Assembly: GCF_002081825.1 (NCBI RefSeq)
Contig: NZ_MUKU01000012.1
Span: 62,001-126,000, forward strand
From: Chromobacterium haemolyticum
GTDB lineage: Bacteria > Pseudomonadota > Gammaproteobacteria > Burkholderiales > Chromobacteriaceae
Direction: 5' to 3'
DNA: 64,000 nt
Numbering within the stretch: position 1 is the first letter of the stretch; every line of letters starts with the position of its first letter. A model generated the notes under the pieces. It saw only the letters and a list, made by a program, of their open reading frames with translations, had not been told where the DNA came from and did not search any database. The position numbers and the translations under genes are program-made. This document shows positions 9,482-19,137 of the stretch, piece by piece.

Positions 9482-10582
9482 TCAGCGCCCTGTCTTCAAC
9501 TGCGTCCACAGGCGGTTCTGCAGGCGCATGATGTCGGATGGCAGGGGCTTGAGCAGGAATAGCGTTTTAACGACGGACTCTGACGGATACACGCCCGGGT
9601 CGTTAGCGATTTCCGGCTTCACGAATTTGCGCGCGGCGGCGTTGGCTGTCGGGTAGAACACCTCGTTGGTGATCGCGGCGTTGACTTCCGGCGACTGGAT
9701 GTAGTTGATCCATTTAAGCGCGGCCTCGGGATGCGGCGCATCCTTGGGCACCACCATCACATCGAACCAGAGCGGCGCGCCGCTCTTGGGAATCACATAG
9801 GCCAGTTGGTACGGCCGCTTGGATTCCTGGGCGCGGTGCTTGGCGATGTTGACGTCGCCGGAAAAGCCCAACGCCAGACAGATGTCGCCGTTGGCGAGAT
9901 CGTTGATATAGCCGGAGGAATTGAACTGGGTGATGTAGGGGCGGATTTTCTTCAGCGCTTCGAAGGCGGCCTGGTAGTCGGCGGGGTTCTTGCTGTTAGG
10001 GTCTTTGCCCAAGTGGTGCAGAGCAACGGCGAACACGTCGTTGGCTTGATCCAGCACCGATACGCCGCAGCCCTTGAGCTTGGACACGTATTTGGGATCG
10101 AACAGGATGTCCCAGCTGTCCAGCGGCGCATCCTTGCCCAGCACCGCCTTGACCTTGGTCAGATTGTAGCCGAGACCGTCGGTGCCGTAGGCCCAGGGCA
10201 CGCCATGGGCGTTGGCCGGGTCCGCGTCCACGATCTTGGCCATCAGCGCCTTGTCCAGATTGGCCAGATTGGGCAGCTTGGACTTGTCCAGCTTCTGGTA
10301 GATGCCGGCCTCAATCTGCTTGGCCATGAAGTTGGAGGTGGGCACCACGATGTCGTAGCCGGCGCGGCCGGTCAGCATCTTGGCCTGCAAGGTGTCGTCG
10401 CTGTCGTAGACGTCGTACTTGACCTTGATGCCGCTCTGTTTTTCAAATCCGGGAATGGTGGACTTGGCGATGTAGTCCGACCAGTTGTAGACATTCAGCA
10501 CCTTGTCTTCGGCATGCGCCGCCGCGACCGGCAGCAACATCAGCAATGAACACAGCGCTTTGCGAACCAGCTTATTCTGCAT
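9482..10582 (-). CDS. potF: polyamine (putrescine) periplasmic binding protein
   Basis: Periplasmic substrate-binding protein of 366 residues for polyamines. Signal peptide MQNKLVRKALCSLLMLLPVAAAHA is followed by mature EDKVLNVYNWSDYIA, whose WSDYI is the PotF/PotD hallmark. Other conserved parts are YDVYDSDDTLQAKMLTGRAGYDIVVPTS, VPWAYGTDGLGYN, and LALGFSGDVNIA with the ligand-contacting Asp. SD AGGAAG precedes ATG 10582. Length matches PotF (about 370). It lies upstream of potH-potI in the same direction. Confidence 0.93.
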   Translation of the reverse strand: MQNKLVRKALCSLLMLLPVAAAHAEDKVLNVYNWSDYIAKSTIPGFEKQSGIKVKYDVYDSDDTLQAKMLTGRAGYDIVVPTSNFMAKQIEAGIYQKLDKSKLPNLANLDKALMAKIVDADPANAHGVPWAYGTDGLGYNLTKVKAVLGKDAPLDSWDILFDPKYVSKLKGCGVSVLDQANDVFAVALHHLGKDPNSKNPADYQAAFEALKKIRPYITQFNSSGYINDLANGDICLALGFSGDVNIAKHRAQESKRPYQLAYVIPKSGAPLWFDVMVVPKDAPHPEAALKWINYIQSPEVNAAITNEVFYPTANAAARKFVKPEIANDPGVYPSESVVKTLFLLKPLPSDIMRLQNRLWTQLKTGR

Positions 10583-11264
10583 GACAGGCTTCCTAATGGA
10601 ACGGGTCGCGCAGTCCGACGCCGGGCCTGCGGCCTGCGGACATCGGGCGACCCGATAACGGCAACCTCAGCGCCACGCTCCCCGCCCGTTGCCGGGCCAT
10701 GGCGCTGCTCCATTTTCCCCAGCCGCCTGGGCGGACCTGGGTCGAATGCGGCACGAGCTTGCGGCTGGCGGACCGGTTCCGGCGCCGCCCATCGCGTGCT
10801 GCTCATGCCAACTTACACCCCGCAGCGCGCCATGCCATCTGTCCGCGCGTAACGGTTTGCAACTTTCGAGGTGCTAAGGGTCATGATTCAGGCCGTTCCG
10901 CCCCGCGTTCTATTTGGCGAGTGTCGATGAACGGCCAGGGAAACCTGCATGCGAAGCCTGCGCTTCCATGCCGATGCGCGACCGCTAGGCGGCCATTGCT
11001 GCTCACATCGTCTCCTCTTGTCTCCACGCTCAGCGAATGTTTAATAAAATTTACATCTCTCTCTGATACGTGACTACTTTTTAACCATATTTTTTTATAC
11101 ACGCAACTTTTATTGATCTTGCAGCGCAAAAAAATAAACACTTACGCCACAGTCTGATTACAAACGTTCACTATTATCAACAACTCGAGGTAAAGCTCAC
11201 CCAATCCACAGCACCCAAAACGCATGAACGCGGCGTAGGGTTGACCAAAAACGTCGCAATAACG
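10583..11264. other. 680 bp intergenic region with an AT-rich block
   Basis: No convincing gene. Frames present here lack SD sites and coding composition. Bases 11035-11180 are strikingly AT-rich for this genome (runs such as TTTAATAAAATTTACA and ATTTTTTTATACACG), suggesting a promoter or nucleoid-protein binding site serving potF on the - strand. On + there is a 15-codon frame from ATG 10883 with AAGGG upstream, too weak to call a gene. Confidence 0.4.
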
Positions 11265-11293
11265 AAAAAAACAGGCGGCTATTAGCCGCCTGT
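11265..11293 (-). terminator. trhP terminator
   Basis: Perfect 10-bp stem 11271-11280 / 11284-11293 with a three-base loop. On the - strand it is followed by TTTTTT. It starts 26 bp past the trhP stop. Confidence 0.85.
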
Positions 11294-11318
11294 CTTACTC
11301 CATTGCTACCCTACCAGA

Positions 11319-12662
11319 TCAGAACAGCCGCGCCAGCAAGGCCTTTTCCTTGCCCTGCATGCCGGGGATCTTGACCTGCATGCCGTTGCCGGCCGCCACG
11401 CTCACCGGCTGATCGTTGCGCGTCATCTGCGCCAGTTCGATGATCTGGTTGCCATTCGGATGGATGACTTCAATGCGATCGCCCACCGCGAAGCGGTTCT
11501 TGACCTCGATCAGCGCCCAACCCTCGGCGTCCACCTCGATCACATCGCCCACGTACTGGCTCTGCTTGGCCTTGGAGTGGCCGGTGATGTAGTTCTGATA
11601 TTCCTGGGTCTGGTGGCGCTCCAGAAAGCCCGGGGTGTAGCCGCGGTTGGCGAGACCGTCCAACTCGGCCAGCAGGCCGAGGTCGAACGGGCGGCCGGCC
11701 ACGGCGTCGTCGATGGCCTTGCGGTACACCTGAGCGGCGCGCGCCACATAGTACAGGCTCTTGGTGCGGCCCTCGATCTTCAGCGAATCCACGCCGATCT
11801 TGGCCAGCTTCTCCACCTGCTCCACCGCGCGCAGGTCCTTGGAGTTCATGATGTAGGTGCCGTGCTCATCTTCGATGATGGGCATCAATTCGCCGGGGCG
11901 GCTGCCTTCCTCGATCAGATAGGTCTTGTCCGCCAGCGGATGGCGCTCGGCGCCGCCGCAGGAGGCGAAGCTTTGATTGGCCTCTTCCAGCGCTTTGTTG
12001 AAGTCGAACTGGATGGTCTGCACGTCGCCGGCATCGTCGCCCTGGGTGTCGTGCACCTTGTAATCCCAGCGGCAGGCGTTGGTACAGGTGCCCTGATTCG
12101 GATCGCGATGGTTGAAATAGCCTGACAGCAGGCAGCGGCCGGAATAGGCGATGCACAGCGCGCCGTGCACGAACACTTCCAGTTCGATGTCCGGGCATTG
12201 CTGGCGGATCTCGGCGATTTCGTCCAGGCTCAGTTCGCGCGACAGAATAATGCGCGACACGCCCAGCTTCTGCCAGAACTTGACGCCCATGTAGTTGACG
12301 GTATTGGCCTGCACCGACAAATGGACGGGCACTTCCGGCCACTTCTCGCGCACCATCATGATCAGGCCAGGATCGGCCATGATCAGCGCGTCCGGCTTCA
12401 TCGCGATCACCGGCTCCATATCGGCCATATAGGTCTTGATCTTGCTGTTGTGCGGCAGGATATTGCTGGCGACGAAGAACAGTTTGCCGCGCGCGTGGGC
12501 TTCGTCTATGCCCTGCTTCAGCTCTTCCAGTTTGAAATCGTTGTTGCGGGCGCGCAGGCTGTAGCGCGGCTGGCCGGCGTAGACGGCGTCGGCGCCGAAG
12601 TCGTAGGCGGCGCGCATCTTGTCCAGCGTGCCGGCTGGCAGCAGAAGTTCCGGTGCTTTCAT
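11319..12662 (-). CDS. trhP: tRNA 5-hydroxyuridine synthesis protein TrhP (U32 peptidase family, YegQ)
   Basis: A 447-residue member of the peptidase U32 family. E. coli TrhP (YegQ, about 450 residues) is needed for prephenate-dependent 5-hydroxylation of wobble uridine 34 in tRNA. The U32 signature is visible as ELEVFVHGALCIAYSGRCLLSGYF (about 160-183) with conserved Cys residues in GRCLLS and GTCTNACRWDY that could bind an Fe-S cluster. The N-terminus MKAPELLLPAGTLDKMRAAYDFGADAVYAG is typical. The C-terminal beta domain carries VGDVIEVD and VGDRIEVI. Single gene with a terminator. It acts on the same nucleotide as MnmC and MnmH, encoded about 15 kb away. Confidence 0.9.
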   Translation of the reverse strand: MKAPELLLPAGTLDKMRAAYDFGADAVYAGQPRYSLRARNNDFKLEELKQGIDEAHARGKLFFVASNILPHNSKIKTYMADMEPVIAMKPDALIMADPGLIMMVREKWPEVPVHLSVQANTVNYMGVKFWQKLGVSRIILSRELSLDEIAEIRQQCPDIELEVFVHGALCIAYSGRCLLSGYFNHRDPNQGTCTNACRWDYKVHDTQGDDAGDVQTIQFDFNKALEEANQSFASCGGAERHPLADKTYLIEEGSRPGELMPIIEDEHGTYIMNSKDLRAVEQVEKLAKIGVDSLKIEGRTKSLYYVARAAQVYRKAIDDAVAGRPFDLGLLAELDGLANRGYTPGFLERHQTQEYQNYITGHSKAKQSQYVGDVIEVDAEGWALIEVKNRFAVGDRIEVIHPNGNQIIELAQMTRNDQPVSVAAGNGMQVKIPGMQGKEKALLARLF

Positions 12663-12695
12663 TGTTTATTCTGGTGGGGTTCGTTGAGCGTGGGC

Positions 12696-13115
12696 TCAGT
12701 GCAGCAGACAGGACATCGGCAACGGCTCGCGGTCCGGCTCAACAAAGCCTTTGCGCGCCGACTCGTCGTCCAAGCGCTCTGAAGAATAGTGTTGCAGGAT
12801 CACCGCGCGGGGGTCGGCCAGCATGTCCGGGCAGTGGCTGGCGAACGCTTCCCAATCTTCCAGCAACTGCGGCTGGCTGGCCATCCGGCTGTACAAAATC
12901 ACCAGGATGGCCATGGTCAGGGTGTGGTGGTACTTCATCGCCGCGCCGTTCACCATGGCGAAACGGGACAGCGCGCGCGCGCAGCGGGCGGCGGCCTCCG
13001 GCGCCGGGTATTGGCGACGATAGGCCCAGGCGGCGTACAAATGCGCGCGATGGTTGAAGTCGGATGCAGGCAGCGCATTGGTTTCCAATTGGCGCAGGAA
13101 TGCCTGATGGTCCAT
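12696..13115 (-). CDS. conserved hypothetical protein (FNHRAH motif)
   Basis: A 139-residue soluble protein. Start is ATG 13115, with GGAG upstream; the longer frame to 13160 runs into a terminator hairpin. A conserved-looking FNHRAHLYAAWAYRR segment near residue 20 and a MKYHHTLTMAIL segment near residue 60 place several His in helices, which could bind a metal or be catalytic. No signal peptide. Function unknown; I cannot name the family with certainty. It lies 33 bp upstream of trhP in the same direction and may be cotranscribed. Confidence 0.7.
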   Translation of the reverse strand: MDHQAFLRQLETNALPASDFNHRAHLYAAWAYRRQYPAPEAAARCARALSRFAMVNGAAMKYHHTLTMAILVILYSRMASQPQLLEDWEAFASHCPDMLADPRAVILQHYSSERLDDESARKGFVEPDREPLPMSCLLH

Positions 13116-13141
13116 GACTCGGTTTCTCCGAAAATTCCAAA

Positions 13142-13170
13142 AAGCAAAGGCTCCACCCAATGTGGAGCCC
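13142..13170 (-). terminator. Rho-independent terminator
   Basis: GGCTCCAC (13149-13156) pairs perfectly with GTGGAGCC (13162-13169), followed on - by TTTGCTTTTT. It separates the small membrane protein gene (13282-13497) from the gene starting at 13115. Confidence 0.75.
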
Positions 13171-13281
13171 TGACCCTTATCGATACGGGGGCGATTATGC
13201 GCGGCCTGCCGATGTCAGTCAAGCCCGCTCGCCGTCCGCAATCAACACTTTAAGCCGCTGTTTTAAAAATCCTTTTTTGGT

Positions 13282-13497
13282 TTAAGGTCTTTTCGACAAT
13301 GCCAGCAAAGCGCTGAACTGGCAGATCAGGGCCAACAACATCGCCAGCGGACACAGAATGACCAGCAACGGACCGGGACCGCCGTCAAAGCCGCGCCACA
13401 GCGCCGAGCTGAGCGCAAAGATCAAGGTGCTGAGCAGCAGCACCGTCATGGCGAAGCGTCGCTGCCTTTGCATCTTCTTAAACAAATTCAATAGCAT
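13282..13497 (-). CDS. small two-helix membrane protein
   Basis: A 71-residue protein with a basic N-terminus (MLLNLFKKMQRQRRFA) and two predicted membrane helices (about 16-33 and 43-66). ATG 13497 has GGAA 9 bases upstream. It starts 32 bp after the DUF455 gene stop in the same direction, so the two are probably cotranscribed. No family recognised; a role is not predictable. Confidence 0.6.
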   Translation of the reverse strand: MLLNLFKKMQRQRRFAMTVLLLSTLIFALSSALWRGFDGGPGPLLVILCPLAMLLALICQFSALLALSKRP

Positions 13498-13529
13498 GTT
13501 TCATCGTTCCAGGTAAGGCCGCCGGCATT

Positions 13530-14363
13530 CTAGCCGGCTGAAGCGGTGTCGTCTTCGCACAAGGCGCGCAGTGCCTCCAGCTCCCTGGCTGAAAACCCCG
13601 CCCGCTCGCGGGCGGCCAGATTATAAGCCCCGCGGTAAAGCTGGACATCGTGGCGCCGCAGCAGTTCCTGAAAACAGGCCTCCGGTTCCAGTCCGCGCTG
13701 CCGGCACAGCCGGCCGAACCAGGCGTTGCCGATGCGCACATGCCCCACTTCCTCGCGCAGGATGATGTCCAGCACGGCCACGCTCGCGTGATCGCCGATG
13801 CCGGCCAGCCGCCGCTGTAAGCCCGGCGTCACGTCCAGACCGCGGGCCTCCAGTACTCTGGGTACCAGAGCCATGCGCACCAGCGGATCGTAATCGGTCT
13901 TGCAGCTCATCGCCCACAAGCCGTTGTGAGCCGGGAAATCGCCGTAGTCGTACCCCAATTCCCGCAAACGCCGCAGCAAGAGGGAAAAATGACGCGCCTC
14001 TTCCGCCGCAACCTGCAGCCAATCGCTGACGAAAGCGTCCGGCATCGCGCGAAACCTCCAGGCGGCGTCCAGCGCCAGGTTGACGGCGTTGAATTCGATG
14101 TGGGCGATGGCATGGAGCAAGGCGGCATGCCCTTGTCGCGAGGACAGGCTGCGCTTGGGCACTTTAGACGGATGCACCAGCTCCGGCAGCGAAGGACGTC
14201 CAGCCTCGGGCAACGGGTACGGCGGCGGCACATCCACTCGGCGTGGCAGCGCGTCGACGCGCCAGCCCCGCAAGGCCTCGACCGCCAGCGCCATCTTGCG
14301 CTCAACGTCGCGGCACAGCAGCGCCGCTTCCAACTGCGGGTAAAGTGATGTTGGCTCGCTCAT
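13530..14363 (-). CDS. DUF455 family ferritin-like protein
   Basis: A 277-residue cytoplasmic protein of the DUF455 family, with a ferritin-like four-helix bundle. Putative di-iron ligands are visible in HIEFNAVNLALDAAWRF, AAEEARHFSLL and LREEVGHVRIGN (paired Glu and His). The reaction is unknown; related ferritin-like proteins are oxidases or hydroxylases, but no substrate can be inferred here. The N-terminal 70 residues are Pro-rich and may fold separately. The small membrane protein gene follows directly. Upstream lies a dispersed repeat copy. Confidence 0.85.
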   Translation of the reverse strand: MSEPTSLYPQLEAALLCRDVERKMALAVEALRGWRVDALPRRVDVPPPYPLPEAGRPSLPELVHPSKVPKRSLSSRQGHAALLHAIAHIEFNAVNLALDAAWRFRAMPDAFVSDWLQVAAEEARHFSLLLRRLRELGYDYGDFPAHNGLWAMSCKTDYDPLVRMALVPRVLEARGLDVTPGLQRRLAGIGDHASVAVLDIILREEVGHVRIGNAWFGRLCRQRGLEPEACFQELLRRHDVQLYRGAYNLAARERAGFSARELEALRALCEDDTASAG

Positions 14364-14400
14364 GGTCGGACATTCTAGCCGACCTTGGCGCGCCTCAGCA

Positions 14401-14543
14401 CCTGTTCAAAGTCTAGCGAGCTAAGGTGAGACAAGGCGAAAACCGCTGAGAAAGCGGCGTGTACACACGGTACATGAGCATTTCGAAGCGGTACTCTCCG
14501 TGTCACGTCTCACGACGCGCAGCAGATCGTAAACAGGTTCTCA
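14401..14543 (+). repeat. dispersed repeat, copy B
   Basis: 143 bp with imperfect terminal inverted repeats: left CCTGTTCAAAGTC, right GATCGTAAACAGGTTCTCA. The interior carries TGAGACAAGGCGAAAACC, GAGAAAGCGG, a small GTACA/GGTACA palindrome and CATGAGCATTTCGAAG. The right-hand TCA is, on the - strand, the TGA stop of the hybrid kinase gene. The left end is 38 bp from the DUF455 start codon, so the element also forms that gene's leader. Confidence 0.85.
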
Positions 14544-17500
14544 GGCCGGATTGGTTTCATTCTGTCTGGCCATCCAGGCCTCAAACTCGGCCAGCGCCGC
14601 GTCGAAGGCCGGCATCAAGGCCGCCACCTGTTCCAGCGACTGGGCCTTGCCCGCCTTTTCCACCGCTTCGGCGGCGTCGCCCAAAGCGTTGACGCCCACC
14701 ATGCGGCTGGCGCCCTTGACCCGGTGGGCGGCGAAGCTGACGCGGTCGCTGGAGCTTTCGGCAATGGCGCTGCGCAGCTCGCCCACGTCCTCGGCGTTGC
14801 CCTGCTGGAAGTCGCGCAGGATTTCCAGCTCCACTTGCAAGTCGCCGTTGCTGTACACCTGCAGAACGGAGCGGTCCACCGGCCCGTCCTCTGGCCCTGC
14901 CTCTGCAGGCGGCGGAGGCGCGATTTCCGGAGCGCCCTCCGTCGTCGTCCATTTTTGCAGAGCGGCGGACAGCTCCGCGATCGACAGCGGCTTGGTCAGG
15001 AAATCATCCATGCCCGCTTCACGAGTCTTGTCCAGCTCCTCCTTGGCGGCGTTGGCGGTACAGGCGACGATGGGAATATGGCCTCGCGCCGGTTCCTCTT
15101 GCTCCTGCGCGCGCACCAGCCGCGCTAGTTGATAACCATCTATGCCAGGCATGTGGCAATCAGTCAGAATCATCGAGTAGCGGCCGGTTTGCCATTTAGC
15201 GAAGGCCTGCTCGCCGTCCTCGGCCCATTCCGCCGAATAACCCAGTTTTTCCAGTTGTTTGAGTGTGAGCTTTCGGTTGGTCGGGTTGTCCTCGGCAAAC
15301 AGAATGGGCAACACGCGCTGCTCCGGCGAAGGCGCCGCGGTTTCGATCTCCTCCTCGCGCGGCGTCTCCGCCGGCACATGGATCTGGGGCAGGCTGACCG
15401 GGGCCACCACCTGTTCCGACCACTCCGCTTCCAGCAACAGGCTCGCGCAACTGCCCTTGCCCAATTCGCTCTCCAGCTCCACGTGGCCGCCCATCAGACC
15501 GGCCAGCCGCCGGCAGATGGCAAGCCCCAGGCCGGTGCCGCCAAAGCGCCGGGTGGTGTCGGAATCCGCCTGAGTGAAAGGCTGGAACAACCTGGACAAG
15601 CTGTCCTCGGTCATGCCGATGCCGCTGTCCTCCACCTCGAAGCTGAGCGATTGATAATTGGCCATGGTGCTGAGCACCTTGACACGGATGGTCACGCCGC
15701 CCTGAGCGGTGAACTTGATCGCGTTGCTGATGAAGTTCTGCAGAATCTGCCGTACGCGCAAGGGATCCAGCACCAGCGTCGGCGCCAGTTGCTCATCCAC
15801 TTCCAGCTGAAAATCCAAGCCCTTCTTGTAGGCGTTTTCCTGGTACAGGCTGCGGATGCTCTCCAAAAACGGCCGCGTCGCCGTGGGCGCGGTAACGATC
15901 TCCAGTTTGTCGGCCTCGATCTTGGAAAAATCCAGAATATCGTCGATCAAACGCAATAGCGTATGCGCGGAATCGTGTATCGTGGCCACCGCGTCCCGCT
16001 GCTCGCCATCTAGCCGGGTCATGTTCAACAACTCCAACATGCCCAGCACCCCGTTCATCGGCGTGCGGATCTCGTGGCTCATGGTGGCGAGAAAGGCGCT
16101 CTTGGCGCGGTTGGCGGCATTGGCCTGGTCCCGCGCCATGCGCAGCTCAAACTCGGCCATCTTGCGTTCGGTGATGTCCAGACAGGCCAGGATCATCACG
16201 CCCTCCACCGTTTCCGTCGCCACCATCTGACCTTCGAACAAAACCCATATCGGGAGGCCGGCGCCGGTAAAACACTCCAGCTCGCAATGGACGCGCGTGC
16301 CTTGCCGCATTTGCTGCAAATGCTCGGTCAGCTCGATCCAGCCTTGATCCGAAGCCATCAGCTCCATCAAGTGCATGCCAACCAGGCCGTAGATTCCGAC
16401 ATCGAAAATCATTTCCGCCGTCTGATTGGAACGGGATATCTGCAATTGCTCGTTCAGGCGTAGCAAGCCCACCGGGGACGAGGCGAACACCGCCTCCTCT
16501 TCCTGCAGCACGGTGCGCAACTGCGCTTCCGACACCTTGCGCCGAGCCTCTTCGTCGTAAAAACCCAGGATATTGGCGTAAGCGCCGATCAGAGGCTGCA
16601 TGCCTACGCCCAGTCGGTACACGTCCGGCTGTTGCATGCACACTGCGGCAGCGACATCGCCGCCCAGCATCACCGGCATGGAAATCCAGGTAGAGCGCTC
16701 GCTGAGCAGTTGGAACAATTGACTGAGCGGAGCGGCCGCATGCCCCACTTCCGACAGTGGCGGCAACTCCGGCGGCCATTGGCCGGCCTGCAAGCACAAG
16801 GACTGCCCGCCCTCGTCCAACGGCGACCAAGCCACCAGCAGGCATTCGCGAGCACCGGTATGGTGGCAGAACACGCGGTGCAGCTCTTCAAACACCTTGT
16901 CGCGCGGTTCCCGCGCCAACAACATGCCCTCCACCACAGAAATCGCGGATAACAACTCGACGCTGCGCTCCAGCGAGGTTTCCGCCTGCCGCCTTTGCTG
17001 TTCATTGCGCACCGTGAGCATGCGCCAGCCGTGGTCCCGGCTATTTCTAAACTGGCTGAGGGAAATCGCCACATAGAAACGCTCGCCCTTGGCGGACAAG
17101 CCCTCCCCGGCCAGCGCTACGGTTTCCTGATCGTTCAGTGCTTGGGTCAGATGCGCGGCGCCGCCCGGCACCTCCAGCAAACTGTAGACCGACATGCCGT
17201 GCAACGCCGCCTGAGGGTAAACGAACATCTTGCCGGCTCCGGCGTTGGCGATCTCGATCCGCCCATTGCGATTGACGATGAGCACCGCGTCGCCGGAAGC
17301 GTCCAGCATATGCTTCAAGGCGGACAACGGCCGCAGCACGCGCCGCACCATGTAGTACAGCAACACCAACACCAAGCCCAGCGCCAATACGCCGAACAGG
17401 CCGTCGCGCACCATGCGGAACAAATTGACTCGTCGGCTCTCGTCAATGCGATCGGCCGTCATCCGTTCCACCATGTCGAAAACCCGCTGCAACTCTCCGT

Positions 17501-18395
17501 CCAGCTCCGCCAAGCCGGCGCGAAAATTCGTGGCCTGATTGAAGGACTGGGCGCCGTCGATCTGCTCGAGTTGCAGCTTCACCACCAATTGCAGCTTCAG
17601 CGTCAAGGTGGTCAGACTAGTGAACTCCGTTTTCAGCGCTTCGTCGTGCACCCCCAGGATCACCGGGCGCAGTTGCTCCACCATCAACATCGCGGAACTA
17701 AGCCGGAAGGCCAGATCGTCCTCGATGTCGCGGTTCATCCTGTGTCCCAATTGCTCGCGCATGATGAGCGCCACCGCGTTGCCGCGCAATTGGCCGCCCA
17801 GCTGCCACAAGCTCTGCTTGATCATCATCAGGCCGTTGAGGGTGGGGTCGCCCTGGCTGGCCAATTGCGCCATGTCCGCGGCCAGAATGCCGCCGGCCTC
17901 GTTGCGCATCCGCGCCGTGGCCAAGTACAGCAAATTGCTCAAGGACTCATTCTGAAAGTCCGGCCGGCGCAACTCCGCGGAGGACTCCTCACGCAGCACT
18001 TTGAAATCGTGGGCCAGATTGCGCAACCGTGTCTGACTGGAGGCGTCCATGCCGGTCATCACGGGAATGGAGGCCAGCGCCACGTCGAACTTGGCGTCCG
18101 TATTGCGGGCGAGCCCGCTTAGCTCCTCGCGCTGCTGGGGCGTCGGCGGGGATTTCGCCGTCAACAACAAGCGCAGCTTGCTGCTTTCCAGATTTTCCGA
18201 GCTAACCGCCTGATACAAGGCGGAAATATCGCGATTGAGTTCAGCCACGTGCCGGGCCGTGCGATAGGAATCCCAAGACTCGTTCAACAAGCGCAGAATG
18301 GCCATCGCCTGTAACACGCCGAGCAACAGCACGATCAGGATGACCGCTCGGCGTATGGATTTGATATGGTCCTGGCGCGACCTGGCAAACTTCAT
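14541..18395 (-). CDS. BvgS/TorS-like hybrid histidine kinase with REC and HPt domains
   Basis: A 1284-residue membrane phosphorelay kinase. Layout: membrane helix 14-36, a long helical periplasmic sensor to about 330, second helix 332-351, PAS (about 360-450), a GAF-like or divergent region (470-610), a second PAS (630-740). Then HisKA with phosphoacceptor H774 (TMSHEIRTP), HATPase (N box [13 protein letters not shown]), REC with E1035/D1036, phosphoacceptor D1079 and K1135, and a C-terminal HPt with H1224 (AAHRVKGAS). ATG 18395 lies 10 bp after the response regulator stop, and GAGTGG precedes it; upstream in-frame starts lie inside that gene. Third gene of the operon 20348-14541. The signal sensed is unknown. 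Confidence 0.93.
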   Translation of the reverse strand: MKFARSRQDHIKSIRRAVILIVLLLGVLQAMAILRLLNESWDSYRTARHVAELNRDISALYQAVSSENLESSKLRLLLTAKSPPTPQQREELSGLARNTDAKFDVALASIPVMTGMDASSQTRLRNLAHDFKVLREESSAELRRPDFQNESLSNLLYLATARMRNEAGGILAADMAQLASQGDPTLNGLMMIKQSLWQLGGQLRGNAVALIMREQLGHRMNRDIEDDLAFRLSSAMLMVEQLRPVILGVHDEALKTEFTSLTTLTLKLQLVVKLQLEQIDGAQSFNQATNFRAGLAELDGELQRVFDMVERMTADRIDESRRVNLFRMVRDGLFGVLALGLVLVLLYYMVRRVLRPLSALKHMLDASGDAVLIVNRNGRIEIANAGAGKMFVYPQAALHGMSVYSLLEVPGGAAHLTQALNDQETVALAGEGLSAKGERFYVAISLSQFRNSRDHGWRMLTVRNEQQRRQAETSLERSVELLSAISVVEGMLLAREPRDKVFEELHRVFCHHTGARECLLVAWSPLDEGGQSLCLQAGQWPPELPPLSEVGHAAAPLSQLFQLLSERSTWISMPVMLGGDVAAAVCMQQPDVYRLGVGMQPLIGAYANILGFYDEEARRKVSEAQLRTVLQEEEAVFASSPVGLLRLNEQLQISRSNQTAEMIFDVGIYGLVGMHLMELMASDQGWIELTEHLQQMRQGTRVHCELECFTGAGLPIWVLFEGQMVATETVEGVMILACLDITERKMAEFELRMARDQANAANRAKSAFLATMSHEIRTPMNGVLGMLELLNMTRLDGEQRDAVATIHDSAHTLLRLIDDILDFSKIEADKLEIVTAPTATRPFLESIRSLYQENAYKKGLDFQLEVDEQLAPTLVLDPLRVRQILQNFISNAIKFTAQGGVTIRVKVLSTMANYQSLSFEVEDSGIGMTEDSLSRLFQPFTQADSDTTRRFGGTGLGLAICRRLAGLMGGHVELESELGKGSCASLLLEAEWSEQVVAPVSLPQIHVPAETPREEEIETAAPSPEQRVLPILFAEDNPTNRKLTLKQLEKLGYSAEWAEDGEQAFAKWQTGRYSMILTDCHMPGIDGYQLARLVRAQEQEEPARGHIPIVACTANAAKEELDKTREAGMDDFLTKPLSIAELSAALQKWTTTEGAPEIAPPPPAEAGPEDGPVDRSVLQVYSNGDLQVELEILRDFQQGNAEDVGELRSAIAESSSDRVSFAAHRVKGASRMVGVNALGDAAEAVEKAGKAQSLEQVAALMPAFDAALAEFEAWMARQNETNPA

Positions 18396-18405
18396 TGACG
18401 GCCAC

Positions 18406-19137
18406 TCAATGTTCGCGAGACGACTCGGCTTCGGTCTCGGAAACCTCCTCGACGAAAAGCCGCAACACGCCGTAGCGATCGCTGAAATCACGCAATACCG
18501 TGATCTGGTTGGCGGAGATGGCGGCGCCGCGCGGCAGCAGCAAATGGCCGTGTTTACTGAATAGGTCCTGAGCCAGCACCGCTCCGGCCTTGACCGTCAA
18601 CAAACTCACCGCCGTGCCCGCCGGCGCCTCGGGCAGCGCCGGAGCGTCGAATAGCCGGCCAAAGACCTTGCGGTCGTATTCGGTGCCGGTGGCGACGCCG
18701 TAGTAGCTGAACGGATCGATTTCCGGCCGCTTGCGCTGCATCGCCGCCACAATTGCCTTCTCAACATCGGCCGGCTTCGGCGGCTTGACCACGAAGCCGT
18801 CGGCGTGCAGCTGGCTGGCCAGCACCACATTGCTGCGATCCGCATGGCCGGACAAAAACACGAAAGGCAGGTTGGAAGGATTCATGGTGTGCCCGCAACG
18901 CAACTCCTTGAGCAGGTCCATGCCGTTCATCGGCGCCATCTGCACATCGCACAGCACCAGGTCCACCATGCGGATGTCCAACAGCCGCATCGACGCGGTG
19001 CCATCCGCGGTTTGAAAAATGGCGTCTGAACGCATGCCCATGGTCTGCAAGGCCTGGCCGATCAATGAACGCACCAAGGTTTGATCATCCACAACCAGTA
19101 TCCGCATCCGCGAAAAATCCACCGCCGCAACACTCAT
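18406..19137 (-). CDS. response regulator, REC plus short unusual output domain
   Basis: A 243-residue response regulator. The receiver domain (about 11-135) has D17/D18, phosphoacceptor D64 (LCDVQM) and K118 region FVVKPPKP. The C-terminal part (about 165-235, [30 protein letters not shown]) has no DNA-binding helix-turn-helix. It resembles the small beta domain found beside HD-GYP or other output modules (pattern G-x-V-L-x-x-D-x-x-x-x-x-G-x-L-L-L-x-x-G). It overlaps the REC-EAL gene by 4 bp (ATGA) and precedes the hybrid kinase, its likely phosphodonor. Confidence 0.88.
   Translation of the reverse strand: MSVAAVDFSRMRILVVDDQTLVRSLIGQALQTMGMRSDAIFQTADGTASMRLLDIRMVDLVLCDVQMAPMNGMDLLKELRCGHTMNPSNLPFVFLSGHADRSNVVLASQLHADGFVVKPPKPADVEKAIVAAMQRKRPEIDPFSYYGVATGTEYDRKVFGRLFDAPALPEAPAGTAVSLLTVKAGAVLAQDLFSKHGHLLLPRGAAISANQITVLRDFSDRYGVLRLFVEEVSETEAESSREH

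Noticed and set aside
10699-11073. 124-codon + strand frame upstream of potF
   Set aside because: No SD, low-complexity Arg/Pro-rich product and extends into the AT-rich block; not coding-like.
10881-11141. 86-codon - strand frame starting in the AT-rich block
   Set aside because: No SD and abrupt change of composition inside the frame; chance frame.
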